A stretch of DNA of 22,424 nt, from IMG/VR virus record IMGVR_UViG_3300020469_003426, positions 1-22,424 of that record; one strand, 5' to 3'. This document shows positions 13,304-22,041 of the stretch, in pieces (position 1 is the stretch's first letter; the number at the start of each line of letters is the position of its first letter). The notes below the pieces were generated by a model, which searched no databases, was not told where the DNA came from, and saw nothing but the letters and a program-made list of their open reading frames with translations. The position numbers and the translations under genes were made by a program. This DNA is from a virus.

Positions 13304-13678
13304 TCAGAAGGAGTACTTAACGCCCAACTTACCACCAACGTTCAGTTCGTCATCACCAGCGATTTCGGTCGTGATGAAGGAAACCTCACCATATACGCCA
13401 ACTGCATCAGAAATAGCGACTCCAAGACCTGCCTTACCAGAGAACTCAGTCTCGGTGTCTGCACCGTCTACAGCGACCACTGCGGGACCGCCCTGGACAT
13501 AGTAGGAACCAGAGTCACCCAGACCACCTTCGTAGCCCACATGGATGTCTGTCGTTGCTCCGGTGTAGTCGTCTGCTGCCCATCCAGCATTGGTTTCTAC
13601 ATTGACATAGGGTCCAGCAACAGCAGCGCCAGCAGACAGGGAAAGAGCAGCAGTTACTGCGAATACAGATTTGATCAT
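13304..13678 (-). CDS. Exported porin-like (beta-rich) protein
   Basis: This gene encodes 124 residues from ATG 13678, chosen because GAGG lies 8 nt upstream and a clear signal peptide follows (residues 1-21, MIKSVFAVTAALSLSAGAAVA); the frame continues upstream to 13783 but that is leader. The mature part is Gly/Ala/Val-rich with alternating strands (VGVYGEVSFITTEI, GGKLGVKYSF) and ends in Phe, as outer-membrane beta-barrels do. At about 100 mature residues it is short for a barrel. It has its own sigma-70 promoter, a leader of about 140 nt and a terminator, so it is a stand-alone transcript. It is visibly richer in G+C than its neighbours. Changing the host outer surface is one possible role. 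Confidence 0.83.
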   Translation of the reverse strand: MIKSVFAVTAALSLSAGAAVAGPYVNVETNAGWAADDYTGATTDIHVGYEGGLGDSGSYYVQGGPAVVAVDGADTETEFSGKAGLGVAISDAVGVYGEVSFITTEIAGDDELNVGGKLGVKYSF

Positions 13679-13819
13679 TTTAAATACCTCGTAATTTTTA
13701 CTTGTGGAGTGATTACCCACAGATGATAAGTCTCTCGACAAGAGACTGTGTATGACAAAGACTAGCGCAAGTAATTGGGGCATTCGTCTTATCGAACTGG
13801 CACTGTGCCAGTTGCTTCA
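13679..13819 (-). other. Structured 5' leader of the porin-like gene
   Basis: This leader of about 140 nt has no plausible small gene and contains three hairpins: AACTGGCAC/GTGCCAGTT at 13795-13813, AGTCTCT/AGAGACT at 13729-13747 (5-nt loop) and TGTGG/CCACA at 13703-13721. The ribosome binding site (GAGG) follows the last one. This looks like a leader that controls stability or translation; no known riboswitch core was recognised. Confidence 0.5.
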
Positions 13820-13825
13820 TTATTT

Positions 13826-13854
13826 AGTATAGTAGAAACCCTCAAGTTTGTCAA
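13826..13854 (-). promoter_or_regulatory. Sigma-70-type (early) promoter of the porin-like gene
   Basis: On the minus strand TTGACA (13854-13849), 17 nt, TATACT (13831-13826). The -35 box overlaps the TGA stop of the upstream GT25 gene, as in the psbA promoter. A GAAACCC/GGGTTTC inverted repeat (13835-13841, 13862-13868) surrounds it. The -10 box runs into ACTAAATA, a poor late-type box (two mismatches). Confidence 0.8.
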
Positions 13855-14654
13855 GTGGGTTGGGTTTCCACTCTCTGGGACGGTTCTGAAATCCGTCCTA
13901 GATAAGGATCATAGTTCATTTGGTCTCGGATGTCAATGCTTGCTCCATTCTGAGACCAGTATCCAAACTGGGCTTGGTAGTTCTGCTTATGAAAAGCATC
14001 AACGTGGTCAGGGTGAATGCTAGACCCTAGTTCTGTACGATAAAGCAGCAGAGGGATAGCAAAAGTATTACCTGAGTTGTAAACAAGATCATCTGCAACA
14101 GGACGTGGTTTAACCTGCTGGTCCAGTTTATACTTATCTCCGCGACAATGAAGTCTTACTAACTTCTCTGCATGGTAACGAGTGATAACGTAACAAGCAG
14201 TAGAGAAATCATTCACAAACCTCTTGTGAAGTTTGACATGAATATCACCCGTAGAAATGATTGCAATTTGAACCACGTCCCAGTCATAAGGGAACTGACT
14301 GAAGAGTTCACTCCAAGTAAAGTTCCAGTACTTAACTAAGTCCAAAGAACAATCATCCTCCATAATCACTGCATAAGGACTATCAGATGTCTCTAGGTAG
14401 TGCTTCAGTGCCTTTAAATGTGATGTAGTACAACCAATCTCCCCTGAGAGCATATTACTAGGATACCTACCCTTGATAATATCACTTAGGTCATCCTCTC
14501 TACCATCATAAGCAGAGATACGTTCATAGTTCTCAACCTCCCAATACTTAAATTGGGATTCCATATACTCACGTCTCTCTGGTTGTCCGTCAAGGTTTAA
14601 GTAATAGATAGGACCTATTCCCTTTAATTTATATGTCGCCTTATTCCTATCCAT
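13851..14654 (-). CDS. Glycosyltransferase family 25 protein
   Basis: This 267-residue protein resembles GT25 enzymes, which transfer sugars (often galactose) in lipopolysaccharide synthesis. Seen are the N-terminal IYYLNLDGQPERRE (16-29), EIGCTTSHLKAL at about 72-83 and the metal-site VIMEDDC (97-102). There is no signal peptide, so it acts in the cytoplasm. The ATG overlaps the preceding gene's end by 8 nt. It is the last gene of the sugar cluster on this strand. Confidence 0.9.
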   Translation of the reverse strand: MDRNKATYKLKGIGPIYYLNLDGQPERREYMESQFKYWEVENYERISAYDGREDDLSDIIKGRYPSNMLSGEIGCTTSHLKALKHYLETSDSPYAVIMEDDCSLDLVKYWNFTWSELFSQFPYDWDVVQIAIISTGDIHVKLHKRFVNDFSTACYVITRYHAEKLVRLHCRGDKYKLDQQVKPRPVADDLVYNSGNTFAIPLLLYRTELGSSIHPDHVDAFHKQNYQAQFGYWSQNGASIDIRDQMNYDPYLGRISEPSQRVETQPT

Positions 14655-15450
14655 TACAAATCTCCCAGTGATTACAATACAAATCTTTGGTATCTAGGTG
14701 TGCATTATTTGGTCCAAACCAAGTTGATGGTGCAATGACTCTACCAGTATTTGCCAACCATGCTCCCCACCAGGAGAATGTAGAGTTAGCAATGATAAAA
14801 TCACTACACTGGGACATTAAATATAGATCGTGATGTGATCTACCTGTTTCAGATAGAAGGAATCTATCAGGTTTGAATAAGTCTTGAGCAGCAACCCAGA
14901 ATGGATCATCACTAAAAATAGCAACTTCTCTATCAGAATCAAACTTACTCAATGCCTCTTCATAATAATCTAGACCAAGATTGTGGTGATTGTCAGAGTT
15001 GATTAGAAAATCTCCTCTACGAATATGAAGTGCAATAGGTCCTTCATCTAAAACCTCATCAACAATTGGTTGACATTCATCTCTGATAGATTTCTTGAAG
15101 GTAAAGTCCTTCCTAATCTCATCAGCAATATGATCAAAGTATCTATCAGTCTGAAAATAACCGGCAAGACTTACACTGTCTGGACAGTTATTGAATAGGT
15201 TCTCATCATATTCAAACCCAGACTCCTGTACTACTTGAGGTTGTCTTGCGTTGAATGAAGTTACATCTAAGTCAAAACATTCAAACAGTTCAATATGAAG
15301 TTTGTTTCCAATACCATCATCAAAAATTTCTTTATGATTTGGAATGCCATAATCATATCCTTTACGGATAGCAATTCCTTTGAGGGTAGCATACTGGAAC
15401 ATCTGGTTACCCAGTTGTCCCATCTTGCCCAAGTAATCAAATGTAATCAT
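14647..15450 (-). CDS. Glycosyltransferase family 11 (alpha-1,2-fucosyltransferase-like)
   Basis: This gene encodes 267 residues from ATG 15450, which overlaps the preceding stop (ATGA). GT11 hallmarks are GQLGNQMFQYA (11-21), the donor-binding HIRRGD (142-147) and IIANSTFSWWGAWL (219-232). The family transfers L-fucose from GDP-fucose to galactose; a related GDP-L-sugar is possible, given the GDP-mannose 3,5-epimerase-like gene at the far end of this cluster (inference). Confidence 0.93.
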   Translation of the reverse strand: MITFDYLGKMGQLGNQMFQYATLKGIAIRKGYDYGIPNHKEIFDDGIGNKLHIELFECFDLDVTSFNARQPQVVQESGFEYDENLFNNCPDSVSLAGYFQTDRYFDHIADEIRKDFTFKKSIRDECQPIVDEVLDEGPIALHIRRGDFLINSDNHHNLGLDYYEEALSKFDSDREVAIFSDDPFWVAAQDLFKPDRFLLSETGRSHHDLYLMSQCSDFIIANSTFSWWGAWLANTGRVIAPSTWFGPNNAHLDTKDLYCNHWEICNG

Positions 15451-16142
15451 AGAAGTTTTTCCCAATCAAATCTAACAAAATCAGTTGACCAATTACCAGT
15501 TCGTTTCTTTTCCTCATGTAAAATATAATTGTGAGAGTTGTCCCTATCAATGTCTGCTTCACCTTCAGGGAAATAGTCTAGGTATAGATCAGTATATGTA
15601 ATTACATGCAGTTTCCCAACTGACCTAAACCAGAAACTAGGATCAGTCCATCCATAATGACCTACAAGGTCTTCCTCACACCCACCAACATTCCAATAGT
15701 CTTCTACTCTCAAAAGGCACACAGCAGGATGTGGTTGACCATTTTTAGGGTGTCTAGGGTCAGCAACTCTCCTATTAAATTTGAATGCTTCTCCTGTTCT
15801 TTCTAGTGATGATAACATCAACATACTTGAAGCAAGATCTTCCGATACAAAAGTATCCATATCAAGAATAACCATCCAGTCGGTTTTACATTCTTGAGCA
15901 GATAAATTTCTAACCCCAGCAATATTACAGTAGAGATCTTCAGTTACCCTATAGATTGATATATCCAAATCAGTCAGATCATCAGAGAGAACATCTATAG
16001 CAGATTTTTTACTGCAATCATCAACGATACAAAAAGAAAATTGATCTCTAACTTCTTTTGACCAAGACTTCCAAGATTCAACTTGTTTTTTAAGAACTTC
16101 GTTCTGATTGTAGAACGAAAGATTGATTGTAATTTTTTTCAT
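15447..16142 (-). CDS. Glycosyltransferase, GT-A fold with galactosyltransferase-type C-terminus
   Basis: This 231-residue protein has an N-terminal nucleotide-sugar fold (FSFCIVDDCS, 35-43) and a DxD metal motif in VILDMDTF (91-98). The segment NVGGCEEDLVGHYGWTDPSF (151-170) resembles the acceptor-site segment of GT7/GT27-type galactosyl- and GalNAc-transferases (WGxxxED form). The start ATG lies 2 nt after the epimerase stop. Confidence 0.87.
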   Translation of the reverse strand: MKKITINLSFYNQNEVLKKQVESWKSWSKEVRDQFSFCIVDDCSKKSAIDVLSDDLTDLDISIYRVTEDLYCNIAGVRNLSAQECKTDWMVILDMDTFVSEDLASSMLMLSSLERTGEAFKFNRRVADPRHPKNGQPHPAVCLLRVEDYWNVGGCEEDLVGHYGWTDPSFWFRSVGKLHVITYTDLYLDYFPEGEADIDRDNSHNYILHEEKKRTGNWSTDFVRFDWEKLL

Positions 16143-16144
16143 GA

Positions 16145-17032
16145 TTATCTAAGATTTTTCTTTATCCACTCAACAACTTTTACCTTATATCTCCAACCAA
16201 GTTTGTCTTTAATCTTATCGTTATTTGCTCTAGAGTGCATCAACTCTCCAGATCTTGCAGGAATGCTACTTTGATAATCAGAAATCAAATCAGCAATTGT
16301 TTGAATTTCTATACCCTCACCTGTTCCAACATTGAAGACTTCTCCAAACTCATCAAGATTTTTTTCAGATGCTAATATATTTGCAAGAACAACATCACTT
16401 ACATGAACAAAATCACGGGTTTGATATCCGGGTTCCACAACCGTAATTGGCTCATTATTATCTTTTTGCCTTTTAAAAATTGACATTACAGGAGCATACT
16501 GACCTGTCTTATGACAACCTTCTCCATAAACATTGAAGTATCTAAAAATCACAGTCTTCAAACCATAGAGATGGTAATACATTTTGCATAGTTGCTCTCC
16601 GCTGTACTTAGAGATTGAGTATGTATTAAGACAATCTACGCCGTTTGTTTCATAGTTAGGAATGAATCCGCTGTTTCCATATACCGCACAAGTAGACGAA
16701 AACATAAACTTACTTACATTATGAATTCTTGAGCATTCCAATACATTCATAGTAGACACAATATTATTGTGCATACTTTCATTAGGTTTTTCTACACAAA
16801 AAGGAATTGATACCTCTGATGCTAGATGAAAAACATTATCTACACTATCAAACAAATGCAAAAACTCATTATAATTTTCAGAAAGATCCTGAAGATAATA
16901 TTCAACTCCCCTAACAGGGTTAGTTGGTTTTACCCGATCCAGAACAACTACACTGTGTCCCAATTTTACTAGACGTGTGGCAAGATGAGTTCCAATGAAT
17001 CCACATCCACCTGTAACAATACTCTTAGTCAT
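16145..17032 (-). CDS. NAD-dependent nucleotide-sugar epimerase/dehydratase
   Basis: This 295-residue extended short-chain dehydrogenase has the NAD-binding TGGCGFIG (7-14), Ser/Thr of FSSTCAVYG (111-119) and catalytic YSISK (138-142). Closest in style are UDP-glucose or UDP-GlcNAc 4-epimerases (GalE/WbpP type); the exact substrate cannot be fixed from sequence alone. It starts 8 nt inside the end of the preceding gene and would feed an activated sugar to the adjacent transferases. Confidence 0.9.
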   Translation of the reverse strand: MTKSIVTGGCGFIGTHLATRLVKLGHSVVVLDRVKPTNPVRGVEYYLQDLSENYNEFLHLFDSVDNVFHLASEVSIPFCVEKPNESMHNNIVSTMNVLECSRIHNVSKFMFSSTCAVYGNSGFIPNYETNGVDCLNTYSISKYSGEQLCKMYYHLYGLKTVIFRYFNVYGEGCHKTGQYAPVMSIFKRQKDNNEPITVVEPGYQTRDFVHVSDVVLANILASEKNLDEFGEVFNVGTGEGIEIQTIADLISDYQSSIPARSGELMHSRANNDKIKDKLGWRYKVKVVEWIKKNLR

Positions 17033-17987
17033 ACCTATAATTTGTTGAAATACTTAAACATTGATCGGGAGAAACTTTTCTACCAAATTTTGCATTACAA
17101 GACCTCCACATTTCTTCTATAGAAACTCCGTGCCAACACGACTCCCAAACAATTGGAAGTTCAATACCAGCATTGAAATACCCACTATGTATTGCAATAA
17201 CATTTGATTTATCACAGTCATAAAGTGGTAATGGAAATGTTTTTATATTATTAATTTTATATAATAATGATAAAATAGATTGGTCGTTCTTATGAGTAAT
17301 AAAGTGTGGGTTCTCTGGACTTATAGATTCGGAATTATCCATCAAAGGAATTATACTACAAATCTCAAACCATTGCTTAAAAAAGTCAACGGTATAATCA
17401 CTCTTCTTTACAAGAAATATACCTCCATAAGATTGATTCGTATTTAAATATCGGTCGGTATTGACATTAAGATGGTTGAGCACATCACTTTTAGTGAACA
17501 ATCTTTCTAGCCAAAAGTCATTATGAAATCCAACAATACCCTTCTCAGAATTATTACACATATTAAAGACAGTTTCAATACTATCTTCTTCTAAATCAAC
17601 AATGTCACTGTCAATCCAAAAGATAATATCACCATCATCACATTCCTCAAGATGTTTATTAATTAGATATGCTTTTGATATCCAGGGAAATATTTTACTA
17701 TCAAATAATTCTTTGTGATTCTCAATATATTCTGAATCTACATGAGATAAATTAAATACCTTAACCTCATCAAGGATATCATATTGTTCTAATCTTTTTT
17801 TGAAAAGAAACATATTTTTAATTCTTCCAGGATGCCTATCAGCAAAGGTAAAGACCTTATACTTCTTTTCCTTTACAGAGGGTCTGGTTTCATTCCCACC
17901 CTCAATAAGTTTATCAAAGTTATCAGGATTACTATAGTAAAAGTTAGTAGTTACATCACAAAATTTTTTCAATAAGTCAATATCCAC
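17025..17987 (-). CDS. Putative glycosyltransferase (DxD protein), GTG start
   Basis: This gene encodes 320 residues. The start is taken as GTG 17987 because GGAGG lies 5 nt upstream, in the 3' end of the preceding gene; TTG codons at 17999-18011 are in frame but lack a site. IIFWIDSDIV (residues 121-130, D126 and D128) looks like the metal-binding DxD of GT-A enzymes, followed by a Gly-rich acceptor-like segment (NQSYGGIFLV). Many Asn and Ile codons reflect the A+T richness of this part. The exact family is not assigned. Confidence 0.83.
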   Translation of the reverse strand: MDIDLLKKFCDVTTNFYYSNPDNFDKLIEGGNETRPSVKEKKYKVFTFADRHPGRIKNMFLFKKRLEQYDILDEVKVFNLSHVDSEYIENHKELFDSKIFPWISKAYLINKHLEECDDGDIIFWIDSDIVDLEEDSIETVFNMCNNSEKGIVGFHNDFWLERLFTKSDVLNHLNVNTDRYLNTNQSYGGIFLVKKSDYTVDFFKQWFEICSIIPLMDNSESISPENPHFITHKNDQSILSLLYKINNIKTFPLPLYDCDKSNVIAIHSGYFNAGIELPIVWESCWHGVSIEEMWRSCNAKFGRKVSPDQCLSISTNYRYD

Positions 17988-18903
17988 AATACCCTCCAAC
18001 AATATTCTCAATTTCTTTTGCTCTGTATAACCATGTTAATCTATCTTTGAATATTTTATAGGCATTATTTACAATTCTCATTCTTTCATCTTCATTATCA
18101 AGATAGTATTGTGCTTTCTCATAAAACTCATCTACTGTAGAGAACATAACACAGTTGACTCCATCAATAATCATATCATCATAAATTTTCTCACTCATTC
18201 TATTACAGATCACAAGACTTCTATTACCAGCAAAAATCTCAAAGAATCTGGTTCCAACTAAGTCAGCAGGTCCAGTGGTTACAAGGCATAGTTTTGAATC
18301 AGATAGATGCCTAGCATATTCATCATCAGTAAACATGGTGCCAGCATAGTTGTTTCTGTGTGACCTTACATTGATAAAGTTTCCAAGTTCACCATTGAGT
18401 CTATGCAATTCTGATAAGACTTTTTCCCTAAGATTATCAGATTGATCTGGTCTGGTCACCCCAGAAAAAAATAAATCATGTTTATAGTCCCCACCGTAAT
18501 ATTTGAATAGTTCTTCATTAGCAGACCACATAGTCCTATAAAATGGAATAGCAGTCTCAGACATGAATTTATCAACATCATGGTGAACACTAAAGGCAGC
18601 AGTTGCCCTCATATTCTTGACCCATGCTAACTTTTGTTTAAGAGAAGCATACTCTTTGTTGATAATAGAAAAAACTGGTATATTAGTATCATTTACTATT
18701 TGTTTAGGAGCACCATGTCCACAGTCAGTATGCCCATATCCAAGAATTATGTAATCGCAATTACCGATATCACTAATTTTTGATGGCGACATTTGTTTAT
18801 ACTCAATATCTAAAACACTCTTCAACGAATAAAAAGTTTCTCCATAATAAGAGCAATATCCTTGACTACTAAGTGATTTATTATCACAATAAATTCCTTT
18901 CAT
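17977..18903 (-). CDS. Glycosyltransferase, GT-B fold (CgeB-like)
   Basis: This 308-residue protein has a C-terminal third (about residues 205-300) that resembles the group 1 or CgeB-like glycosyltransferase domain: LSDSKLCLVTTGP, GTRFFEIFAGNRSLV, then DEFYEKAQYYLDNEDERMRI. The N-terminal half would be the acceptor-binding Rossmann domain. The ATG overlaps the end of the methyltransferase gene (ATGA). Confidence 0.85.
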   Translation of the reverse strand: MKGIYCDNKSLSSQGYCSYYGETFYSLKSVLDIEYKQMSPSKISDIGNCDYIILGYGHTDCGHGAPKQIVNDTNIPVFSIINKEYASLKQKLAWVKNMRATAAFSVHHDVDKFMSETAIPFYRTMWSANEELFKYYGGDYKHDLFFSGVTRPDQSDNLREKVLSELHRLNGELGNFINVRSHRNNYAGTMFTDDEYARHLSDSKLCLVTTGPADLVGTRFFEIFAGNRSLVICNRMSEKIYDDMIIDGVNCVMFSTVDEFYEKAQYYLDNEDERMRIVNNAYKIFKDRLTWLYRAKEIENIVGGYCGY

Positions 18904-19508
18904 TGTTTCCTCATCAAGATTTCCCAGTCCATAGCATGAATGTTTTTTGGTATGAATTCATTTTTGATACACAAATATCCCCCAAAATATGGTTGAAGAA
19001 GTTCCTCCAAAGGTTCTTTAATTACAAAGACAGAATATTCATCATGCATATGAAGATCTCCAATCAATAAATTTAGGAGAAGATGTCCACCCTTTTTCAA
19101 AACACGATCAATTTCTTTACTCCAAATATCTGGATGTTTTACATGGTCAACACAATTTGTGTAAATGAAAGAAACTGAATTATCCTCAAAAGGAAGATTG
19201 TGAAAATCACCTTCAATTGTATATGGTTCAAAAGGAACAATGTCAATACCAATAGAATCATTAAATCCAAGATCTTTCAGAGCTACCACCTCTTGACCTG
19301 TTCTAGATGCTAAACATACACATTTACCATCTTTATCTAAAACATCAAGATACTCTTGAAAAATATTTTTAAATCCATCGATTTTAATTTGCCACTCCTC
19401 ATTCAACCATTTTTTTTGTTTGACAGGATCGGAGGTCTTTCTTTTTTGATTATTAATATATTTTTTATATTCATTGGTGCTTAATCTATTCATATTTGTC
19501 GTTTCCAT
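18900..19508 (-). CDS. SAM-dependent methyltransferase
   Basis: This 202-residue class I methyltransferase has a motif I region KCVCLASRTGQEV (62-74), an acidic second strand end (GIDIVPF, 87-93) and GDFHNLPFEDNSVSFIY (100-116), as in Methyltransf_11 proteins. Motif I has Ala-Ser-Arg in place of the usual Gly-rich loop, which is slightly unusual. Either ATG 19508 or ATG 19493 could be the start; both overlap the preceding gene. It probably methylates a sugar or lipid intermediate of this cluster. Confidence 0.83.
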   Translation of the reverse strand: METTNMNRLSTNEYKKYINNQKRKTSDPVKQKKWLNEEWQIKIDGFKNIFQEYLDVLDKDGKCVCLASRTGQEVVALKDLGFNDSIGIDIVPFEPYTIEGDFHNLPFEDNSVSFIYTNCVDHVKHPDIWSKEIDRVLKKGGHLLLNLLIGDLHMHDEYSVFVIKEPLEELLQPYFGGYLCIKNEFIPKNIHAMDWEILMRKQ

Positions 19509-20091
19509 TTCTATCTGCTTTTACTTTAATATTTTTTTCTTGTATTAAGGAAATTAATTTATCATCAACAGATGGTTCAAGTCCCACTTTTTTATTATGA
19601 AATTCAATATAGAATTGCTTTGTTTTTGAGTTATCAAGAACTTCAATCAAGGATGGTAGAATATCATATTCTGCACCCTCAATATCCATCTTAATAATTA
19701 TCTCGTCATATTTATTAAGGTTCTGCTTATAAGATTCAATGATGTTGAAAATATCTGGTTTTAAAACATTGTGAGGTAGATTTTCATACTCAGGTTTTTT
19801 CTTACTATTCAAGTCAAATTTAGTTTTAGAATATGTAGATCCAGCACTGTGAAATTCATCCATGTATTCAAAGAATTCAATCTCCTTTTCTTCATGATAT
19901 ACAAAGGCATTAAAGATAGTAATCTCATTAAAATAATTTGCTTCATATGAAGCATTTTCTGCAAGTTTATCTACATTAAGAGCAGAAGCTTCTACAGATA
20001 TTACATCCCATTCTTTTGGGTTTTCTAATTTCTTACGAAACATCTCAATAGACTCTCCCCAGTGAGCACCTAGGTCATACAATAACTTCAT
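19486..20091 (-). CDS. FkbM-family methyltransferase
   Basis: This gene encodes 201 residues from ATG 20091, which overlaps the preceding stop (ATGA) and has GGAG 6 nt upstream. The SAM-binding LLYDLGAHWGES (3-14) and the FkbM hallmark IIIKMDIEGAEYDIL (131-145) are clear. FkbM enzymes are O-methyltransferases often found in polysaccharide gene clusters. Confidence 0.92.
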   Translation of the reverse strand: MKLLYDLGAHWGESIEMFRKKLENPKEWDVISVEASALNVDKLAENASYEANYFNEITIFNAFVYHEEKEIEFFEYMDEFHSAGSTYSKTKFDLNSKKKPEYENLPHNVLKPDIFNIIESYKQNLNKYDEIIIKMDIEGAEYDILPSLIEVLDNSKTKQFYIEFHNKKVGLEPSVDDKLISLIQEKNIKVKADRNGNDKYE

Positions 20092-20672
20092 TTCTTTCTC
20101 CAAGTAAGATTTATCTTGTTATCAATATTTCCTTTATTTCTAAAGAATGTTAAACCATAACCATAGGGAAGAGTGCAGGTTTCAAGGTCTTTATCTTTAG
20201 CAAACTCCTCTACTGCTTTTCGCATACCCTCACCAAGCGTAGCATGTCTGGTATCATGAGTGATAAGAATACCATCATGCTTGAGATATGAGTAGATGTT
20301 ATTAAGATCTACAAGAACTTCCTCACTAATGTGCGATCCATCATGAAGGATTACATCATATTGTTCAAACTCAACATCCTCATCAGCAAACATTTCATTG
20401 CTGTTTCCATGATAAAAACTCCACCTGTCACTATTTTTTGAAAAATCAGTAATATTAGTATTTACTGTGTGATCGTTAACGTCTACGCTAGTCAATACCC
20501 CACCAGTTTTCTCAAGAGCATGAAGAATTACGTGAGTGGAAAATCCACTGCCAAATTCAAACACATTTTTAGATTCCATACCAACAATACATGAGTAAAG
20601 AAATCCATAATGGAGAGACATTCCCGTATCACCTCTTTCTGCCTTTGCCGCAATCTGTTCTAAAATGTTCAT
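20088..20672 (-). CDS. SAM-dependent methyltransferase (class I)
   Basis: This 194-residue protein has motif I NVFEFGSGFST (36-46), an acidic motif II (TSVDVND) and DVILHDGSHISEEV, as in the Methyltransf_24 group found in glycan clusters. The ATG overlaps the stop of the preceding gene (ATGA). With the FkbM and Methyltransf_11-type genes it makes three adjacent methyltransferases. Confidence 0.9.
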   Translation of the reverse strand: MNILEQIAAKAERGDTGMSLHYGFLYSCIVGMESKNVFEFGSGFSTHVILHALEKTGGVLTSVDVNDHTVNTNITDFSKNSDRWSFYHGNSNEMFADEDVEFEQYDVILHDGSHISEEVLVDLNNIYSYLKHDGILITHDTRHATLGEGMRKAVEEFAKDKDLETCTLPYGYGLTFFRNKGNIDNKINLTWRKK

Positions 20673-21343
20673 GCTTTACGATTATGATTTGAATAAACTA
20701 ACTGAGGCATAATATCATTACCTCTTATTGTATTGGCTCTACCTGGAAGTATGCTTGGTTTAATTCCCAATTGATTACAAACAAATGGGAAACTTATTTG
20801 ATCTCTAGAAGAGAACATACATATTTGCTCCCACCACATCCAACCCATTCTTTGAGTTAATTTTGTATTTCTTTGAACTCTTACTGGTAATTCATAAAGT
20901 CCATTATTCTCAGGATAGCACATATCTTGATAAAAAGCAAGTTGATCCTCAATTAAATTCGGATGATCAAACTTAATATCCATTACAATTTTTCCTTCAG
21001 GGTATATGCAACCCCTTTCGGGATGTTTAAAAACTGCAATATCAGTATCTTTCAGATACTTATCAATCACTTCATATGGGTTAGTTTCTAATCGATGAGT
21101 AGAGTCTACCCAGAAAAAGTAATCATAATCAGGGAGAAAAGCAAAAGGAAGAATCTTATATACCTTTGCATTTCTCCGATTTGTATAAGTAGGATCATTT
21201 GAAAACTCAATAATAGGATGAGTTATCCACTTATTATTTGTTGCATTATCATCAACAAATGCGTGATAATCAACTCCTTCAAAAGGAATCGGATCTAGGA
21301 GACGATTGGTTCCAATTGAAGATGTAACTACTGCTATTTTCAT
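20669..21343 (-). CDS. DUF616/TOD1-type glycosyltransferase-like protein
   Basis: This 224-residue protein resembles the DUF616 (TOD1/MUCI70) family: YKILPFAFLPDYDYFFWVDS (62-81, aromatic-rich acidic motif), then TDIAVFKHPERGCIYPEG. These are GT-A-like proteins of plants and bacteria tied to cell-surface glycans; the reaction here is not known. It overlaps both neighbours by 4 nt (ATGA). Confidence 0.87.
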   Translation of the reverse strand: MKIAVVTSSIGTNRLLDPIPFEGVDYHAFVDDNATNNKWITHPIIEFSNDPTYTNRRNAKVYKILPFAFLPDYDYFFWVDSTHRLETNPYEVIDKYLKDTDIAVFKHPERGCIYPEGKIVMDIKFDHPNLIEDQLAFYQDMCYPENNGLYELPVRVQRNTKLTQRMGWMWWEQICMFSSRDQISFPFVCNQLGIKPSILPGRANTIRGNDIMPQLVYSNHNRKA

Positions 21344-22041
21344 TTTTTATATTTCCCAATACAATATTCAGTTTCCCTAGAAATATATTCTTGTTTATTT
21401 TTTATTACGTGTGTCGATATCTGATGGTCACCAACTCTATTTGAAATCAATACATCATTTAAAAATATAGGAGGACCATACTTATTATTCATATTATAAT
21501 AAAATTCACAGTCCATAAAGTAAACAAGATTCTCATCAAACCTATTTACAACTTCCCTTTTAAAAGAAACTACAGAGGGAGAACTAATAGTGTTCACTCC
21601 TTCAAGTAATCGATCATTCCACTTTGGATACATCTCCCAATAAAAAGAATGTCCATCATTTTGAGTATGATTGCATCCATTTACTAACCAGGTTTTATCT
21701 GTAGTATTAAATTCATTATTAATTTTTTCTAGTGATTCATCATCATAGAAAAAATCATCCTGGAACATTACCTTAATAATATCTCCAGAACACATATCAA
21801 TTGCTTTGTTTGTGTTAGCAGGTCCATTACCTCGCTTTTCAGAATTGCGTGAGTAGATGATACTAAACTTATCTTCAAAAGTTTTTACTACATCAAGGAC
21901 ATCATTGTTTTCAGAATGATCAGAGATACAAACCTCAAAATCTTTAAGTGTTTGTATCTCAATTGTTCTCAATAGATCTTCAAGAAACTCTCCTCCCCTA
22001 CCATAAGATTCCCAGGTAGGTATAGCAATAGAAAACCTCAT
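21340..22041 (-). CDS. Glycosyltransferase family 2 protein
   Basis: This 233-residue protein begins with the GT2 strand-loop FSIAIPTWE (3-11), then FEVCISDHS (35-43) and a metal-site IIKVMFQDDFF (88-98, D95 D96). The rest fits a single GT-A domain without membrane helices. The ATG overlaps the epimerase stop (ATGA). Confidence 0.9.
   Translation of the reverse strand: MRFSIAIPTWESYGRGGEFLEDLLRTIEIQTLKDFEVCISDHSENNDVLDVVKTFEDKFSIIYSRNSEKRGNGPANTNKAIDMCSGDIIKVMFQDDFFYDDESLEKINNEFNTTDKTWLVNGCNHTQNDGHSFYWEMYPKWNDRLLEGVNTISSPSVVSFKREVVNRFDENLVYFMDCEFYYNMNNKYGPPIFLNDVLISNRVGDHQISTHVIKNKQEYISRETEYCIGKYKK

Noticed and set aside
13679-13783. 35-residue N-terminal extension of the porin-like protein
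   Set aside because: The GAGG site and signal peptide place the start at 13678; the upstream part is the structured leader.
13720-13820. Possible tRNA in the hairpin-rich leader
   Set aside because: There is no cloverleaf: the arms do not form an acceptor stem and a proper T-arm is missing, although a GTTCGA string occurs.
18002-18011. TTG start codons for the DxD glycosyltransferase
   Set aside because: The GTG at 17987 has GGAGG at proper distance, while the TTG codons have none.
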